This document shows positions 14,001 to 25,292 of a stretch of 64,000 bases of DNA, piece by piece. Each line of letters starts with the position of its first letter. The first letter of the stretch is position 1. Location of the stretch: NCBI RefSeq assembly GCF_020509005.1, contig NC_063019.1, positions 3,844,001 to 3,908,000 on the forward strand, given 5' to 3'. Below the pieces are notes generated by a model. The model had not been told where the DNA came from. It did not search any database and saw only the letters and a program-made list of their open reading frames with translations. Position numbers and translations under genes: made by a program. Origin of the DNA: Fulvia fulva (taxonomy: Eukaryota > Ascomycota > Dothideomycetes > Mycosphaerellales > Mycosphaerellaceae).

Positions 14001-14678
14001 CTACTCTCTTAGTAGGTATATAAGGGCCCTATAAGAGTAGGGAGGCGCGCGTTTTACGCGAAGGAGAGAGGTGATCTATTGACTTAACTAATGCGCTTAT
14101 TTACGCGACTATAGTTATTATTAGTACGATTTAATTATAACTACTAGCCTGACTAGATAGGCCGCTTATAGGACCGAATAAACTATTACGGGTAGTGATC
14201 TATAAGACGATAGTATAGGGTTACCGTAAAACAAGCGTTATTCGGTAAGGCTACGAAAGAGAAGCGTAAAGCGCGCGAGATATATAAGGAAGCGCTAAGG
14301 CGCGCGACGTTACGGTAGTAGTGAACCGTAATATACGAAGCGAGATTAGTAAGCTACGTAAGTCTAACGAGGCCCTTATATAGTAGAAAGCACGAAAGCG
14401 CAAGTACATTTAGTCTAGAGGGTCTCTAACCTTTAATAGGGCGTCGTAATTAGTACCTCTAGAGGATACTAGGAGGTAGGAAGTAAGTAGAGAGTCGCTA
14501 GATAGTGTTCGGCTAGTACTAAGGCTACGACGCTATAAGCGATATAGCGAGTCGGGGTATAATGTACGTACCTATTAAGTAGACTCGCTAGATAGCGAAG
14601 AATCTAAAGAGGAATTGTCCTCCTAGTAACGATTCTATAGGATGTCGTCGTATTAAGATACCGTCGCAATTAAAGTAG

Positions 14679-14744
14679 AAGTAGTATAGTTCTTAGTAAA
14701 AGTAGCCCGCTTACTAGTATAGCCCGTACGGTAGTAAAGTACGT
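14679..14744. repeat. Isolated terminal repeat of the Fot1/pogo-type element
   Basis: About 66 bp matches the terminal region seen at 511-577 in the same orientation, with a few differences (for example GCCCGCTTACTAG instead of GCCCGCTCGGTAG), ending in AAGTACGT followed by TA. Sequence to its left does not match the other element, so this is either the far end of a diverged copy or a leftover end. The plus-strand stretch at 14,240-14,660 could be the C-terminal transposase remnant, but I cannot prove it. Confidence 0.65.
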
Positions 14745-15116
14745 TACCGGGTATATACTTAACCCCCCCTTATTAACTACTAAAATATAGACGACTAACC
14801 ACTCTAGTAAGTAAGGGCGCGCCTAGTGACCTTAAGATAGCTTACGCGTAGGTATATATACTTATCGGTCCGCGGGCCGTAAAGTATATATAGTGATCTT
14901 AAAAAAAAGATAATAAATCTGAAATTTTTAGATTCCCGTATCTTTACCTTATAGAGAGATTCCTCGTAATTCCTTAGCTTCCTACTAAGGTCGCCTCCTA
15001 ACTAGATATATCTTAGTAGTACCCCTATATACCCCTACTACGTAATTAACCGTTAAAGGTTAATAAGATTTATCGCGTAAATTTCAGGGTCTAAAGGGGC
15101 CCTTAGCTCGTTAATA

Positions 15117-17212
15117 CTACGCCCGACTACTCTATAACCTCCGGGCGAAAGGTCTACCTAGCTAGCTCGTCGCGTTTATTAAGTCCTTCCTTAGTAACCG
15201 GTCTACGTAGCTCGTCCTAGGGGAGTAGCGTAAACCTTAGATACGGCCTATAGAAATAGGGATCCCGTAGGGCTTATCGCTCTCTCCGATCCTCTTCCTT
15301 TTCTTCGCCTCTACGCTCCTCCCGCTACTTAGGGGAAGCGCCGGCGGTACTAACTCCTATATAGGCTTTATCGACGACACGAACATCCTAATATATAGCG
15401 ACTTAACCGAGACTAATTACCGCTAACTCGAAGCGGCGCTCGAGGTATATAACGACTAGGTAGCGCGATACGGGGTAGTCTTTATATATAAGAAGTACTA
15501 GATAATCTACCTTACGAGGACCCTAAAGAAGTATAACCTCTAAGCTATAATCGAGGCCGGGACCGGCGTAAGCTAGATTACTCTATAGCTATCTATCCGG
15601 GTCCTAAGATTCTAAGTAGATACGTAACTCCGGTAGTACGCCTACCTAAAGTAGCTCTAGTAGCGGGGAGACTAGAACAAAGCCTTAGTTATACGCCTCG
15701 CGGCCTCTATATAGGGCGTAGCCTTCGTAAAGGTACGCTAGCTATATAGCTCTATTATCCGACCGGCGATTATATTTAGGGCACTAGTCTAGTATCTATT
15801 CTACGCGACTAGCTAGATAAAGTAGATTTAAAACGTATAGAACGAATATTTACGTAGGGCGACCGGGGTATACCGTACTATACCGACTTAGGTCCTAGAA
15901 GCGGATACGTAGATCGCGCTACTAGACCTTTACCTCTAATAGCTCGCTATAGGCTATACGCTCTAGACGGTAAATAGTAAGGTAGGGAGTAATATCCGCG
16001 CGGCGTACTAGATAATTACGACACGCCTTTAATCTATAGCGCCTAAAAAGAAGATAGGATTATAAGCCTAGCGGTAGCTAGATACGTAATAAACCCCGAT
16101 AGTAAAGTTCCGAGTATAGGCCCTAGCTAGTAGTATACTAGTAATAGGAGCGGGATAGGGACGCGAAGAACGGAAGGCTATAGCGAACGCGGTCCGTAGA
16201 TATATATAGGGAATCTAGGACGAGCGCTAGGAGAAAGGCGAAAGGTACCCGAACGGGTAACTACTACGGCGACGAGTATACTAACGAGAAGACGAGGTAG
16301 CGGTAAAGACAGGACCTATTAGCCGAGATAGAGTAATACTCTTCCGAGCCCTTACCCGCCTATAGGTAATAGTCGCGATACTACTCCGCTCGGACTATAT
16401 TAGGTTTAAGGACTATCTATATTGCCGAAAGGTACCGGGAGTAGATAGTAGCCTATACGAATATAGACGTGTCTAGACGCCGAAACACGTCGTACTATTC
16501 TACCTACGCTTTATCGAAGCCCGGTAGGTAATACGCCTCGAGACTAGGGCTATAGACTTCTAATATATAATAGGTATAGCGCGTAGGATACGAGTAGCGG
16601 TACGAATAGTAATACGGACCGGCCTACTATAGTAGTTCTAGATAGTAGGTAAGATAGTAGTAAGAATAGGGGAGATAGCTTAGGAGGAAGAGCTCTAGGA
16701 AGCCTTCGAAGGCGCCCTACCTATAGACGTAGTAGAACTCCGGTAGTACCGACGACTACGTAGGCGGGTAGACCGTAGCCTATAGCGACTACGAGCGTAG
16801 GAGGAATAGCGACAGGAGTACTAATAGAGTATAGGAGCCCGGAAGGATCGACTCGTCGTCTACTCGACGGCCAGCTCGTTTTCCGCTCGACGGTCGACCT
16901 GTCTCCTACTCGATAGGCGACCCGCCTCTACTAATAGTCGACCTGTCGTCTACTCGATAGTCGGCTAGCTACTAATACTCGTTCCTAGGTACCGGGTAGA
17001 TCGGTACTCCGGGGCGGCTGACTACCTAGTACTTACCGCTTCTAGTACGACAGATTGACTAATAAGCAATAGAGAGAACTTACTAATACCTAAAGAGGGT
17101 TTTTCCCCGTACGACGGTTTTCCCCTCTCTCTTCCTTAAGAGCCCCCGGCCTCGTAGACCTTTTAGGAGCTAGATAGGCATTATAAATGTATCTATTTAT
17201 TTATTTATTTAT
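15117..17212 (+). mobile_element. 5'-truncated LINE, family 2, RIP-degraded
   Basis: From 15,117 to 17,188 this is colinear, with no net length difference, with 55,159-57,230. It includes the RT core (GFIDDTNIL at about 15,363-15,391), the RT C-terminal half and the downstream Cys/His-rich tail. It ends in an ATTT-type tetranucleotide tract (about 17,192-17,212), a usual LINE 3' end. The loss of everything 5' of RT fits truncated target-primed insertion. No clear target duplication was found. It forms the last repeat before the gene island. Confidence 0.82.
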
Positions 17213-17673
17213 AGATTATTATCTATATATAGATCACGTAATGATTCCCACTAAGACAGGCGGCCCACTAAGCTATACTGAATACGAGCGCACTAACTTG
17301 TCTAACAGCTACCACATACTCTCTCGCCTCGCGTTCTTAGAGTTCCTAGTGCCCAAGCCCAACAAGCTGTAAGCTGCCTTGAGAATCGGTTAGCGGCTCG
17401 ATCCTAAAGGCTCGACAACGCGGCTCACGGTTGACACCACTTCAGCTTTGAGAAGGAGCTGCAGCTGGCTGGTGGCTCTTTGCATCGATGATTGTTGTCA
17501 TTGCTATGGTCTTTCGCCAGCGCTATGCGAGTACTTTGGTAAAATCTCATCTATTGTCATGATCTGAGTACCAATATCAATGCCCACTGACGCCATCTAT
17601 GGCATGGTACAGCTGGAACATACACCTTCACGCCACCGAAACACCACCCATCTCGATGACCACCCCGGACACT
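17213..17673. other. Boundary between repeats and gene island, no gene seen
   Basis: Base composition changes within about 50 bp, near 17,240, from CpA/TpG-poor sequence to ordinary fungal sequence. A short plus-strand frame (17,187-17,372) crosses the junction and begins inside the LINE tail, so I do not call it a gene. The rest probably holds the PPM2 3' UTR and terminator. Confidence 0.7.
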
Positions 17674-20600
17674 TCACGGCGCCTCAGCATAAACAGAATG
17701 CAAACTCGCACTCTTACTCACACTCCTCGCCTTCTCCAACATCTCATTCGCCAACCGCTCCAAATAAAACCCACTAACATCCGGCGGCAGATCCTCAAAA
17801 CTCTTGATAATCCTCGCAACATCTTTCCTCCCTCTCTCATACGCAGCCAAATCTCTATTGCCATACACGTCTCGCCCCGCCGCATAGCCGTTTGCGGGTA
17901 AGTTCCTGAAGAAGACGTTGACAGCTACACTCATGCCCTGGGTGGGAGCTGCGGTGTGGACCCACATTGGTGGGATGAAGAGGATGTCGCCTGGGTCTAG
18001 AATGGCTTCGTGTGGGTGGGTTTGGGAGAGGGAGGGATGAGCGGTGGTGGTGTCGAAGACGTCGATGGAGGAGGAAGAGGCGCCTGCTTCGAAGCCTAGG
18101 TGGGAGACGTCGGAAGGTGGGTAAAGAAGTAATCGCTTCCTCCCTCGTACTTGACAGAGCACATTCGCCATGACATCGTAATGGAGCCACATGTGCACCG
18201 GTCCTGAAATTCGTAGGGGTGAACTGTGGGCATTCCTCGTGACATATTCCAGTTCATGCGGAAGTCCAAAGTCGCCGGCTATCGCGGGGAAGTCTTCGGC
18301 GAGGCTGGTGGGTCTGTTATTTGGTGCTTCCTTGGAGAGAGCTCGCAGGTAGACTCGTTCGCCCTTTTCCACGGAGGAGATGAAGGTGGCAAAGTCTTGG
18401 GTGATGTATTGGAAGTTCTTCTTCTGGAAGTCCATCCGCTCTGCTGAAGAGGAGTGCACGGCGACTTTGCGGTCGGCGCCAACTGCTTCGACGAGGTAGG
18501 TGTTCGTCCATGTCGTGGTGCAGGATCCGATCTGACAGTTCCGTAAAATGACCGGCCGTGCAGCGTCAACGTACTGTGGGAAGTTCACGCCGTGCGTGAT
18601 GCGGATATCTTGAATACGAACGGGGTCAGGCATGCGCTTGTTGGGATCAGGCGTGCCGTTGCCATTGGAACTTGGCTCCGTGAATATGGTACTCTGTTCC
18701 GTCGTTGGCTTCCCTGCGTTGATCGTAGCGCGAAGTTGCCATTCCATTTGAAATTCGGGGGGAGATGCATCATTAAGCACACAGCTGCGGTTCCATGTCG
18801 TACCAAAAGAGAAACATGTTGCACCACCGCCGAGGACGAGAAGGCCACCGTCGATCTCCTCGAGGGCGTGGCCTACGAACAGGGGTCTGGGGCCTTGAAT
18901 AGGTTGTGGTCTAAGAGTCTTCATGTTGAGGATCTCATCCTGTCTAGTGAGCATGCGGGCGCCAGTGACACCGCCGATCAGGAGGATGCCTCTATTCGAC
19001 CTGACGACCTGTGCTCCGAAGCGTCCAAGGATGCAAGCATCGGCTTTGAGGAAGGCAGTCGCTCTCGAGGTCACGTTCTGGCAGGTAAGTGTCATGTCGT
19101 TCTCCAGGTTCCAGTGCCAGAAGTCGTTTAATACTCTGCCAGCGCTCGTCATGCCGCCAATGATGACACCAGACGTGGCTTCACGGCCGTCGGTGATCAT
19201 GGTGGCACCAAATCGCGCTGGAGGCTTTTCTCCTTTCACCACTACCGGCTGCCAGCCAGTTTCACCAGTCCAGATCAGCCACTCGTCGAGGACTTGGCCG
19301 TCGGAAGCTTTGCCGCCGAAGACGAGGACTGTATGGGCAGGTCGTGGTACAGTCGGTAACACTAGAGGTACAGCCGAATGCCTGAATCGTCCTGAAGGCA
19401 GGTCTTGCACTCTCCGCCACTTGCCATCCAATCTAAGCCAGGACTCGGCGCTGGCCTTGTCAGGAGACGTCCTGCCTCCAGTCATTACACAATTCGCTGT
19501 ACTGCCGAGTCGAGTGATGGCGTGACACATGGTGCCTGTCCGCAGTGGCGGTCCCATGATGGGCTGTACTGCGTCGTATCTGGAGTATGTATTACAGCTG
19601 TCTTGTCGTTCTTGTGTACCCAGGCCTCCATGTAGACCTACTGAATCGCCCGCATCTGTGTCTGGTGCTGGAACGACCGAGGCAAATCTTCGAAAGTTAT
19701 GTGGTTCTATCAGCTCGTGCGTCTGCAGGATATCTCCTGGTCCAAAGTGATACTGCGGTGTATCGGGGCTGGTGCTGTTGCTGCCGTTCACTGGGCTTGA
19801 CGCTATTGAGGCGCGAGACGATCCTGCAAAGAACGATGCTCGTGTGGATGTATACGGCTTGGAAGAGTAGTCCCGGCCAGGTTCCTTCTCCGCCATGAGC
19901 AGGAAGTAGTGCGAGCCGAACAAGGCGAACTCTTCCCACTCATCGAAAGGCTCTATACGATCGAGAGCTCGTCGCTCTTCCGGACTGAGGAATGTTGGAT
20001 CCGACCACAGCTCCCAAAGCGACCGAATTTCTGTTCCGTGCTCGGGGTAGCCTGCTGCTACGAATCGTGCTTTCATCTCCTCCATCGTCCCAACTGCCTG
20101 GAGTGGTGTCCGGAGTTTCTCAAAGTGCGCCAACATCGTGGCGGCGAAAGGGTGGTCAGAACCATCCGGCAGGTGTTGCTCAAGCAAGCAGAAGCGAACA
20201 TCGGGATATGTTGCGGTCCATTCGAAGACAGCTTGTGATGCATCCCTTGGCATGTACGCAGTGGAGACTTCAGACACGAACAGTATCGCTACATCACCAT
20301 TACCAAGTTGAAGGTGTTCCTGCAAGATGTCTTGCAGCGGCGTCATGTTAGACAAGTCACATCCTATTGCAACGTATGGGTCGCTCGAGGCAAGTAGGCC
20401 ACTTTCGTTTCCCGTCTTGGTGAGTTTCGGTGTCAACGACCTAAGCTGCTCAGTCTTGTCGATGACTCCAACCTTGTTCTGCATCAGGACTGGATAGTCC
20501 ACGTCGACAAAGGTAGTCCCTTGACATAGCTGAGGTTGCTTGCCAAGAAAGAGGAAAGGTAATGGATCGCTGTGGCGCGTGTCAGTTCCCGCGCCAACCA

Positions 20601-21268
20601 GACTTGAAAGCTCCGAACTGCACATACTACCCGCATCCAAGATTGATGAGCACCTTCTTCTTCGCCGTCCGCTCGCTCATAAAGCGTGACGCTGCATGTT
20701 CGATGGCTTTCATGCGTAACCAGTACCCGCGATTGATCAAAGGAGACCTTCGCTTAAATTTGCTCACGAAATAGCGAAAGTACTCGGGCTGGCCATGGTA
20801 GTAGAGCTTCTCCACGGAACGTTTCGAAACGATGCTGCTCTTGTTCGTATCCATGATCAGTTCGTCTCGGTGCTGCTTCTGAGGGTCCACGATCGCAGTC
20901 TTGCTGGATGACTTGCCCTTGCCGTTGGTGAGCATGGGTACGCTCGAGCTGCGTCTGACCTTGCCATTTGCATTGCTCGCGCCGTTGGTGAGGCCCTGCA
21001 GGCCAAGCAACTTCTCTGCCTTCAGCATTTTATCGTTGGACTTGTTCTCATGGCCTGTAGGAAGGTCGTCCGACTGCCGAGGCTGCGAGTGGACGTTGAG
21101 CTGCTCCAGGGATTGTGCAGGACGAGGCACGTTGTCTGTTTCAAGGAGCAGCTGTGAGATATCCGGAAGGGGAGTGTCGGGCTCTTCATCGACCACGGCC
21201 ATGGCTGCTGTGCGCGCGTGGAGAGTGCGACTCGGACCCACAGCGGATGCCTGTTTTAGGAATGTCAA
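17674..21268 (-). CDS. PPM2: tRNA wybutosine-synthesizing protein 4 (LCMT-like methyltransferase + Kelch + JmjC)
   Basis: Two exons (21,268-20,628; 20,569-17,674) with a 58-bp intron (GTATGT...CACAG) give 1,178 aa. Residues about 135-440 are a leucine-carboxyl-methyltransferase fold: SIVSKRSVEKLYY, and the SAM loop NLGCGYDPLPF, which is created exactly across the splice. Kelch-type repeats span about 555-840, and a JmjC domain about 880-1,120 has metal-ligand-like HYD (His1010, Asp1012) and His1085. The TYW4 family methylates and methoxycarbonylates the yW precursor at G37 of tRNA-Phe. An N-terminal extension of about 135 mostly low-complexity residues precedes the domain; a later start at Met23 is possible. 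It is divergent from ATG18, 370 bp apart, and appears intact. Confidence 0.93.
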
Positions 21269-21638
21269 TTGGATTTGCTTGCGACGAGAATGAGAGATGG
21301 GGCGGGCGGGCTACTGAGTCGGACTGCGCGCGGCTGTCATTTCGCGACAGTACGTCTAGAATACTTGTCCGGCTCTCCTCTAAGCCCTGCAGCTGCCTGC
21401 GAACTGCCTCTTTCAGCTGTGCATCAGCCAAGACGAAGTCATCTGGCGGCGGGAAGTGCGAGGAGCGGCCCGGTGTGGAGGGCCCCAAAGTCCAAAGTGA
21501 AGTCACCAGCCAAGCACAGTGAAGCTCTGCACTCACCACTGTAAGCCTGCCATTCGCGATCAATGCTCTTGGAACAGCAGCAGCAGCAGCAGCAGCAGCA
21601 GTGGCACCAACGGCAGTGGTACCTCATCTCCCGCAGCG
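21269..21638. promoter_or_regulatory. Shared PPM2/ATG18 divergent intergenic region with a (CAG)9 tract
   Basis: 370 bp between the two start codons. It contains nine CAG units at 21,575-21,601, only 38 bp before the ATG18 start. An upstream in-frame ATG at 21,519 would translate this tract as poly-Ser (AGC frame), so its status as UTR or coding is not settled from sequence. Both genes must use promoters within or around this segment. Confidence 0.6.
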
Positions 21639-23127
21639 ATGCCCGGGCTGAACTATGTCACGTTCAACCAAGACCACAGCTCGCTGGCTGTTGGTAGGCC
21701 GCACCGCTCCGATGCGATGGCGTAGAGAGGCACATGCTGAAAGGTAGATATAGCAACAACACGCGGGCTGCGCGTGTACAACACCGATCCCTTCGAGCTC
21801 ACAAACCAGTCCTACGAAGATGACATCGCCCTCGTCGAGCAGCTCTTCTCCACCTCCCTCGTCGCCATCATCCTTACGCCCCGACTGCTGCGAATCGTGA
21901 ACACCAAAGTGAGTCTGGACAGCATGTGCGAAAAGGATGGACCATCTTACGAGACTGAGTAGCGCGCGCAGAAGCATTCGACCATATGCGAACTCACGTT
22001 CCATGGCATGGTGGTGGCGGTCAAGATGAACCGGAAGAGGTTGGTGGTCATGCTGGAAGAGGTCGCCTTCATCTACGACATCAGCAACATGAAGATGATC
22101 CACCAGCAAGTCATACCTCAAAACCCAGGCGGCATATGCGCAATATCCCCAAACTCGGAGAACGGCTATCTTGCGCTACCACATTACCACAAGACGCCGC
22201 AGAACCCGCACACACAACCTACGCATGTGCCCAAGTCGGTTATAAAAGAGTCGATCAGCGGGGACGTCCTGCTGTACGATCTGAACAAGATGGAGGAAGT
22301 CACAGTGATACAGTGCCACCAGGCTGCGGTCTCATACATTGCGATTAACAACGACGGCACACTCATGGCGACATCATCAGAAAAGGGCACAGTGATACGG
22401 GTCTTCTCGATACCAGACGGGAAGAAGCTCTACCAGTTCCGAAGAGGCAGCATACCGGCGAGGATATACTGCATGAGCTTCAACGCAACATCCACCCTAC
22501 TCTGCGTCTCATCCGCGACAGAGACGATCCACGTCTTCAAGCTTGCGCCGCCAGGCCCATCGAATGGTAACGCCAACCGACCCATCTCACCTCCATCCTC
22601 CCCAACTCAACAACGACAACCCTCCTTCTCCGGCCGCGACCGCAGCGAAAGTCCCTCAGCATCAGAAGACGCACGAGAAGGCAGCGCAGACTTCGACGGC
22701 GACCCATCAGCATTGTCAAACGCCAAGCAACCACGACAGCCAGGATTCATGTCCCTCGTGCGACGAACCTCGCAAAACGTCTCCACATCTTTCGTCAGCA
22801 GGGCAGCAGGCTACCTACCCTCATCTGTTACTGAAATGTGGGAACCACAACGAGACTTTGCCTGGATGCGCGTACCGCGAGGAGCTAACGGCCAGCCGGT
22901 GCGAAGTGTCGTGGCGATGGCGAACAACACTCCGCACGTGATGGTGGCCACTAACGAGGGTGACTTTTACGTGTACAGTGTTGATCTGGAGAAGGGAGGC
23001 GAGGGAACGTTGATGAAGAGGTTTGAGTTAGTATTTTCAATCCACACCGTCTGAGTCAGTATACTGATCATCTTGCAGTGAGATCCATGGCATGAAGTAT
23101 CGGAAGGGGAACGACGAGTACGAATGA
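21639..23127 (+). CDS. ATG18: Autophagy PROPPIN Atg18 (WIPI family, PI3P-binding beta-propeller)
   Basis: Four exons: 21,639-21,693; 21,754-21,908; 21,972-23,026; 23,079-23,127, all with GT-AG introns (60, 63, 52 bp), giving 437 aa. The N-terminus NYVTFNQDHSSLAV is the usual PROPPIN first strand. WD-like blades follow, with the diagnostic phosphoinositide-binding FRRG at 22,437-22,448 (about residue 226). A long Ser/Pro-rich loop (about residues 263-325) matches the membrane-inserting or regulatory loop of Atg18. The family binds PI3P and PI(3,5)P2 at the phagophore and vacuole and works with Atg2. It converges on RDI1. Atg21/Hsv2 paralogues are the alternative; length and loop favour Atg18. 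Confidence 0.93.
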
Positions 23128-23527
23128 CGGGCATATGGAACCGGAAGGTCGACTCTGCATCTCAATCGAATTCTGTTGTAGCGTTCAAGCGTGGCGCTCG
23201 TGTGGACTTGTTAAGCGCCATACCCGAGTGCTCAATCCAGATACCAGGCATAACCACGAAAAAGTCAAATTGATGTGAAGTTGTCGGCGCAAGGATCTTT
23301 CATTGGTGGCTCTAAACTGCAGGGCTCCAGTCAAGGACCTCTGGATGAATGACGTCCACAGCACATGAAGGCATGCCGTCAGCTTGCCCTGCGCCATTTG
23401 CCCTCGCTGCGGAACCCCCCAAGTGGCAACAGCACAATCCAACACGCTGCATGTTCCGGGCCCGGTTCCCATATCAAGATAGTCTCAAAGTGTTGAGGAC
23501 TCTCGACACGCTCTAGTGAATATCCAG
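23128..23527. other. Convergent ATG18/RDI1 intergenic region
   Basis: 400 bp separating two converging genes. No convincing coding sequence; it presumably carries both 3' UTRs and polyadenylation signals. The minus-strand frame at 23,185-23,472 shows no recognisable domain or splice context. Confidence 0.55.
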
Positions 23528-24485
23528 CTACCAGTCCTTCTTCACCTCGAATGACCATTCGAAGGTCAAGTGGTCGTGGTTATCATCATCGACAAACTTG
23601 GAGACAGCCTTGTACTTGCCACGTCCAAGCATGCCCGAAGGAGCTGTGTCGGTTTCAAACTTCTTCTCATACTCTGGCTTATCAGTCGTGCTTGGAGAGT
23701 AAGAACCCTGTGACATCAGATCATCAGCATAGATTCACTCTCCCCAGTAGTAGAGGGCACATACAATCATCTCCTGCATCTTATTCTTCACCGGCCCTCT
23801 GCTGACAACCTGCACATACTTCAGACCGCTGAGGATCTGATGGTTGACTCTGAAGCGTGCCTTCATGCGGAAGGTGGCTCCTTCCTTGATGGTGAAGGGG
23901 TGGTTCTTTAGGTCTTCGACGGAGCCGGGCTTGTCGAGCTCGATGATGATGTCGGGGCGTCCTTCTACTTCGAGGCCTAGGGAGAGGATGATGACACGAC
24001 GGGGGTCGTTTGGATCACCGATGGGTTGGCCTGTGCCGAGACCGAGGGACTCTTTCCACTTTCGGAGGGATTCGTCGTTTTGGTCTGGGAGGGGTGTTAG
24101 TAAGGTTTCTGGTGGGGGTATGGAGGAAGGTGTGCTGGAGTCAGGGATGGAAGGGAGGATATGGACGCTGTGAATGGGTATGACAGGCACAAAATACTGA
24201 TTTCTGCAGCTCGTGATGCCAACAAGCGGGCGCTCAGCAGTGCGCCTCAACACCAGCACGTTTTCATGTGGTGACTTGCAATGTGCTCTTGAGGGCAAAG
24301 ATATTTGCTTGAGACGATGTGACAAGACTTCGCTGCCTGACCCTCACTCCAAACTATTCATGAGAGGTGTTGTTAGCTGCTGACCTACCTAGTTGCTGAT
24401 ATTCCTCAATGGTCTTCTTCTCGCCAACCTTGAAGCCCTCGGTCTGCTCAGGCTGCAAGTCTTCTGGTTTCGGGTCCGCAGACAT
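23528..24485 (-). CDS. RDI1: Rho GDP-dissociation inhibitor
   Basis: Three exons: 24,485-24,389; 24,084-23,765; 23,707-23,528, giving 198 aa, close to the yeast family length. Exon 1 encodes the regulatory N-terminal arm (GFKVGEKKTIEEYQQL); the splice creates LDQNDESLRKWKESLGLG, a hallmark of RhoGDIs. The immunoglobulin-like domain follows and ends in FEWSFEVKKDW. RhoGDI extracts prenylated Rho/Cdc42 GTPases from membranes and holds them inactive in the cytosol. Intron 1 is 304 bp, unusually long for this window; intron 2 is 57 bp with GTATGT. Without splicing intron 1 the frame does not reach the N-terminal arm. It diverges from BQT4. Confidence 0.95.
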
Positions 24486-25292
24486 GGTGGTTGTTCTTCG
24501 TGTTGTATCACGGTTCTGTGTGGTCAAGGTGAAGTTCTGTTTGTGTACAAGGTTGAGGACGTGGCAATGTTTGAGGTTGGGGGAGTGAAGGTGGGGTGTG
24601 GTGTTTAGCGAACAGCACGAGCATTGGCAAGGGTTTCACCGCCTGCTACTTCGTATCAACAGCTTTGCTACTACAACAGATCTCTCATCAATTGCTCAGG
24701 ATCATCACTCAGATGGCATTTCTATGCCGCGATGACCTGCGAAGAAGGCTCGCGGCATGCTTCATGTCCACACAGACACGTGGCGATGGCTTTCGCTGGC
24801 AGGCAAGGATCCAGATGTGGAGGACTGAGGAAAGACGAACAGAATGTCGTCGGACGGATGCTCTTTGCCGTCGAGAAGATGATGTAGACGGCAGCAGTCG
24901 ATGATGAAGTCCTTTCGTAGTGTATCTCCTAGCCAAATGAGATGGGCTTTGCCAGCCACCTACATTAGAACCATATTTTGGCCGTGTCGGCCGCCGCTCA
25001 CGAACCCCCAGATCTCGCGGCTCCAGTGCTCCTCCTGTCTGCGCCATTGCTCGACATTCACTTCTGTCGTCCACGGTGGCAATAAATTCGCTTCTGCAAT
25101 TGTTTCATCACAGCTCTTATACCATACTAGCATCCTCGACCCCGTCCCCTGCTCGGGCTCAACTTTTCTAGCACGCGCGACAGCCGTGTTCTCCACGTGC
25201 CACTGCCCTCGGCGCGCATCCTCTTTCGACACGACTCCGGCCTCACGCAGCATTGTACCGCCAACTACATTACCACCGACACGCGATCCATC
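24486..25292. promoter_or_regulatory. Divergent RDI1/BQT4 promoter region
   Basis: 807 bp between two divergent start codons. Frames on both strands have no domain signal and overlap one another, as non-coding GC-rich sequence does. No specific operator or TATA element could be assigned with confidence. Confidence 0.5.

Noticed and set aside
18592..19131. Plus-strand 179-aa open frame, with others at 18,923-19,525 and 19,909-20,351
   Set aside because: They lie antisense to PPM2 exon 2 and show no domain; their openness follows from the codon bias of the real gene.
21186..21563. Extra upstream exon of PPM2 on the minus strand
   Set aside because: The frame has no link to the methyltransferase domain and the chosen start already includes a long extension; no compelling donor/acceptor pair was found.
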